From Phytoseiulus persimilis (taxonomy: Eukaryota > Arthropoda > Arachnida > Mesostigmata > Phytoseiidae), in NCBI GenBank assembly GCA_037576195.1, contig CM075102.1, positions 41,350,745 to 41,414,744 of the forward strand: a stretch of 64,000 nucleotides of DNA. Reading direction: 5' to 3'. A model generated the notes under the pieces. It was not told the DNA's origin and searched no databases. It saw only the letters and a program-made list of their open reading frames with translations. Positions 61,910 to 64,000 of the stretch are shown here, one piece after another. The position numbers and the translations under genes were made by a program. Position 1 is the stretch's first letter, and each line of letters opens with the position of its first letter.

Positions 61910-62880
61910 TCAGAATAGAGAAACGAGACATATATGTAGATCACAAGTTGAAACGCGGCTCGTAGTACTTGGGCAGTGTCTCTGAACGTGGGGCATCTGG
62001 CCCGGACGCGGTGTGATATGGGGAGCGTGTGGTGGAAGAAGTGGGGCCCGTAGGGATTCGGCTAGAGAAACAGTGAGCAACTGGCAATCGTTGCAACCTC
62101 GAACGGTCACACTATATTGGGAATGGTATGCCGTTCGAGTCGCTGGCGCTCTCAACGGGCTTAGGCTCTCCCGGGTCGGTTTCTCAGTGAACGGGGAGAA
62201 GAAATTGGAGTCCAACTCCCAGTCAGAAAATGCTGCTTTCAAAAGCGCCTCCGCCTCGAGGAATAGACTCATATTCAAAGGATCGAGATGCTCGCATTCC
62301 CGGATCTGCTCTGTAGAAGTCGCGGTCCCATGTAGTTGCAATGTCGGTTCCGCCGTTTTCGACCGAGAACTTTCAAGATCAAAAACTATACTGAATGAGA
62401 GATTTCTTGAAATCGCAACTGAGTTTTCCTTCGAAGAGGAGGCGAGGCATCGTCACAGCATTTTCAGTGGAGGAGGCAGACGTCGATGATTCTCCACGTG
62501 GACTCCTTCGGAGGCAGTGGCTGCGGTGCGAGGAGGAAAGGCCACTTTGCCAGTGGTGCGAGCATGAGATCAATCAGGAGACTGAAGCTCGCAGTTGTCT
62601 CGATGGTGGCCATTTTCGGCTGATGTGAAACAACTACGTCGGGCATCATAGCACGGGGTTCGCGCTCTCGTATGGGATCTTTGAGTTCCATCCCCGAGAG
62701 CCCACAGATATCGAGGTGACGAAAGATGTGAGCGGAGCCTTCCCAAGAACCATGGATGCTCCAAATTATCCGAATGTCTGGGTGAATGAGTAATTTCCTG
62801 ATGATCAGCTGCATCCGTGATCGCCGACCGACGAATGTGGGCTCATTAGGGAACACACCGACTCGCCGACAGGGAGACAG
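61910..62880 (-). mobile_element. decayed LINE, endonuclease-like and linker parts
   Basis: The minus-strand frame 62464-62856 begins NEPTFVGRRSRMQLII then IRIIWSIHGS and IFRHLDI, matching the ExPTFxxxxGxSxIDLxI ... SDHxxI end of LINE endonuclease domains; the SDH motif is eroded. The frame 61910-62341 has MSLFLEAEALLKAAFSDWEL, resembling the segment after the endonuclease in R1/Jockey-type elements. The frames differ and are interrupted, so the element is dead. Confidence 0.4.
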
Positions 62881-63380
62881 AAGGACTTATAGAGAGGGTG
62901 TTATTGTTCGAGATAGCGTTTGGGCTCGACGTCGTCGTCACTCATGACTCGGATTATCCATAGACATTCTGTTCACGGTAGTTCATGTGGAGTTTAGATT
63001 GAAATTTTCATCCACTCAAGGTGAGAAGAATTTTGGAGCCCCGCGATAGTTACGACTGCTCGATTCATCAGAGTTGCTCATCCCATCTGAGGGATCATCG
63101 GGTGCCTCGGTAGCGTCTGCACCATCTCAGCTTCAGTTTGGTTTCTTATCGCGGCTTGGTTTTTCCCTTCTACCGCTGGAGACTTATGGATTCGAAGGGT
63201 TGCTCTTCAGCAACCTTCCCTGGAGAAACACTCCGTTCTCTACTTTTCCAGGTTCGACACCGCCACGACATCAGAATGCAAATGTCGAGACAAAATGTAA
63301 TTTTGCGGCGTAGCCAGTTATTTTCTTCAGAATATTGTATGAACTCCAATGGGATTCGCATCTCGGACACAAATTTTCAG
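62881..63380. other. upstream of the right-edge gene, one possible exon
   Basis: The plus-strand frame 63074-63250 (Leu/Phe-rich) could be an earlier exon of the next feature because a phase-1 join at 63250 would keep frame. The donor would be GTTCGA, which is poor, so it is not included. Confidence 0.3.
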
Positions 63381-64000
63381 GTTTTGCTCGCGGCCTCCCT
63401 GCTTTCTGTATCCGCGTCACTATGTTCTGCAAAGTGCTTCAAGTTCCTCGGATTCAGCAGCTGCATGTCACAAATCCACGACTTGGAGGAAGAATTTCCG
63501 TTCACGTCGGAATGGTAAGTTTTCTTTCCCACTCTACTGTTACCGTCAGGATGGATGAGATATAGTTCGATACTGTTACCGAACGAGACTGGTTTCCGAA
63601 GTTACATCATTTTCGAACCAAGCTTGAGGGGATGTCTGTGGACGTTGCCGAGCAACCCTTGCCCAAATTACCAGAAGCCTCTAGCGGACGGCTGAAGAAG
63701 TTCATGAACATGTTCGTATATGGGAAGGACACCCGGGTGCACCGCGTATTTTCGTTCGAGAAATCGCTGTCCACCTCGATGATTGATCCCTCCATGCATC
63801 GTATCGATTCCGACGTAAAGTTTTATTCTCCGATCGTGAACTCGGAGCGAGACGACTCATGTTTCACATCTCGAGCTCTGCAGCTGTTCGTCATCTTAGC
63901 CGAGCAGTTACATGTGTCAACTCGGAAATTTCCAGAGTTCATCTTACACGAACGGGAGTGCTCTGAAGGTTCTCTACTCTCCTTCCCAGGTTCTTCGTGA
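63381..64000 (+). CDS. unrecognised spliced gene, partial at right edge
   Basis: Two exons are proposed: 63381-63514 (acceptor aaattttcag, donor ATG/GTAAGT) and 63566 to about 63989, separated by a 51-nt GT-AG intron. Phase is kept (VHVGM to FDTVTERDWF). The peptide reads LQVPRIQQLHVTNPRLGGRI ... KLPEASSGRLKKFMNMFVYG ... RALQLFVILAEQLHV. No domain was recognised. A stop follows at 63998-64000, but a possible donor at 63990 (CCCAG/GTTCTT) would let the gene continue beyond the window. The first exon also has an alternative hydrophobic frame. The 5' end was not found. Confidence 0.35.

Noticed and set aside
1..64000. CRISPR arrays, bacterial operons, rRNA genes
   Set aside because: The window is eukaryotic; no regular short repeats with unique spacers and no rRNA-like sequence were seen.

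Overview
The window is eukaryotic nuclear DNA, almost certainly from an arthropod. The genes have many short introns (about 50-150 nt), AATAAA poly(A) signals and arthropod-type content: a mitochondrial-clan cytochrome P450, an intron-rich importin-9, and a Morgue orthologue (F-box plus inactive E2), an architecture known from arthropods. Compact introns and balanced base composition would suit a mite or other small arachnid, but that is inference. All gene structures below were assembled by eye from splice sites, reading phase and protein similarity; no searches were run.

Layout. 67-2393 (-): complete mitochondrial P450, 9 exons, 529 aa. 3585-3768: pogo/Tigger-type MITE with intact inverted repeats and TA flanks. 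3997-8764 (-): complete importin-9, 13 exons, 1026 aa, with one GC-AG intron. 9.1-13.9 kb: mostly non-coding, one unrecognised ORF (9479-10060, -). 13906-15096 (+): single-exon morgue. It converges on zinc-finger gene ZF-1, and the two share a palindromic pair of poly(A) signals near 16.13 kb. 18.36-35.03 kb (-): a tandem cluster of three C2H2 zinc-finger genes, ZF-1 (733 aa, 8 exons), ZF-2 (567 aa, 3 exons, the first only 20 nt) and ZF-3 (816 aa, 3 exons, the first only 16 nt). Their finger arrays alternate two helix types in the same order.

35.0-39.1 kb: CGAG-rich low-complexity upstream DNA. 39123-50163 and 50165-61204: two copies of one 11.04-kb block. The only difference I found is one G in a long G run. 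A single N lies exactly between them, so this looks like an assembly overlap left uncollapsed and should be treated as one copy until tested. The block holds no convincing host gene: it contains a 45-bp minisatellite in both orientations, short tandem repeats and decayed LINE fragments. 61.2-62.9 kb continues a decayed minus-strand LINE (endonuclease and linker parts), so the presumed contig end falls inside a repeat. 63.4-64.0 kb (+): the start of an unrecognised spliced gene that runs off the window.

The genes do not form a pathway. Importin-9 acts in nuclear import, the zinc-finger proteins are probably DNA-binding regulators, Morgue acts in ubiquitin-linked control of apoptosis, and the P450 in mitochondrial oxidation. 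The one shared theme is a GGCGCCAAA element upstream of three minus-strand genes.
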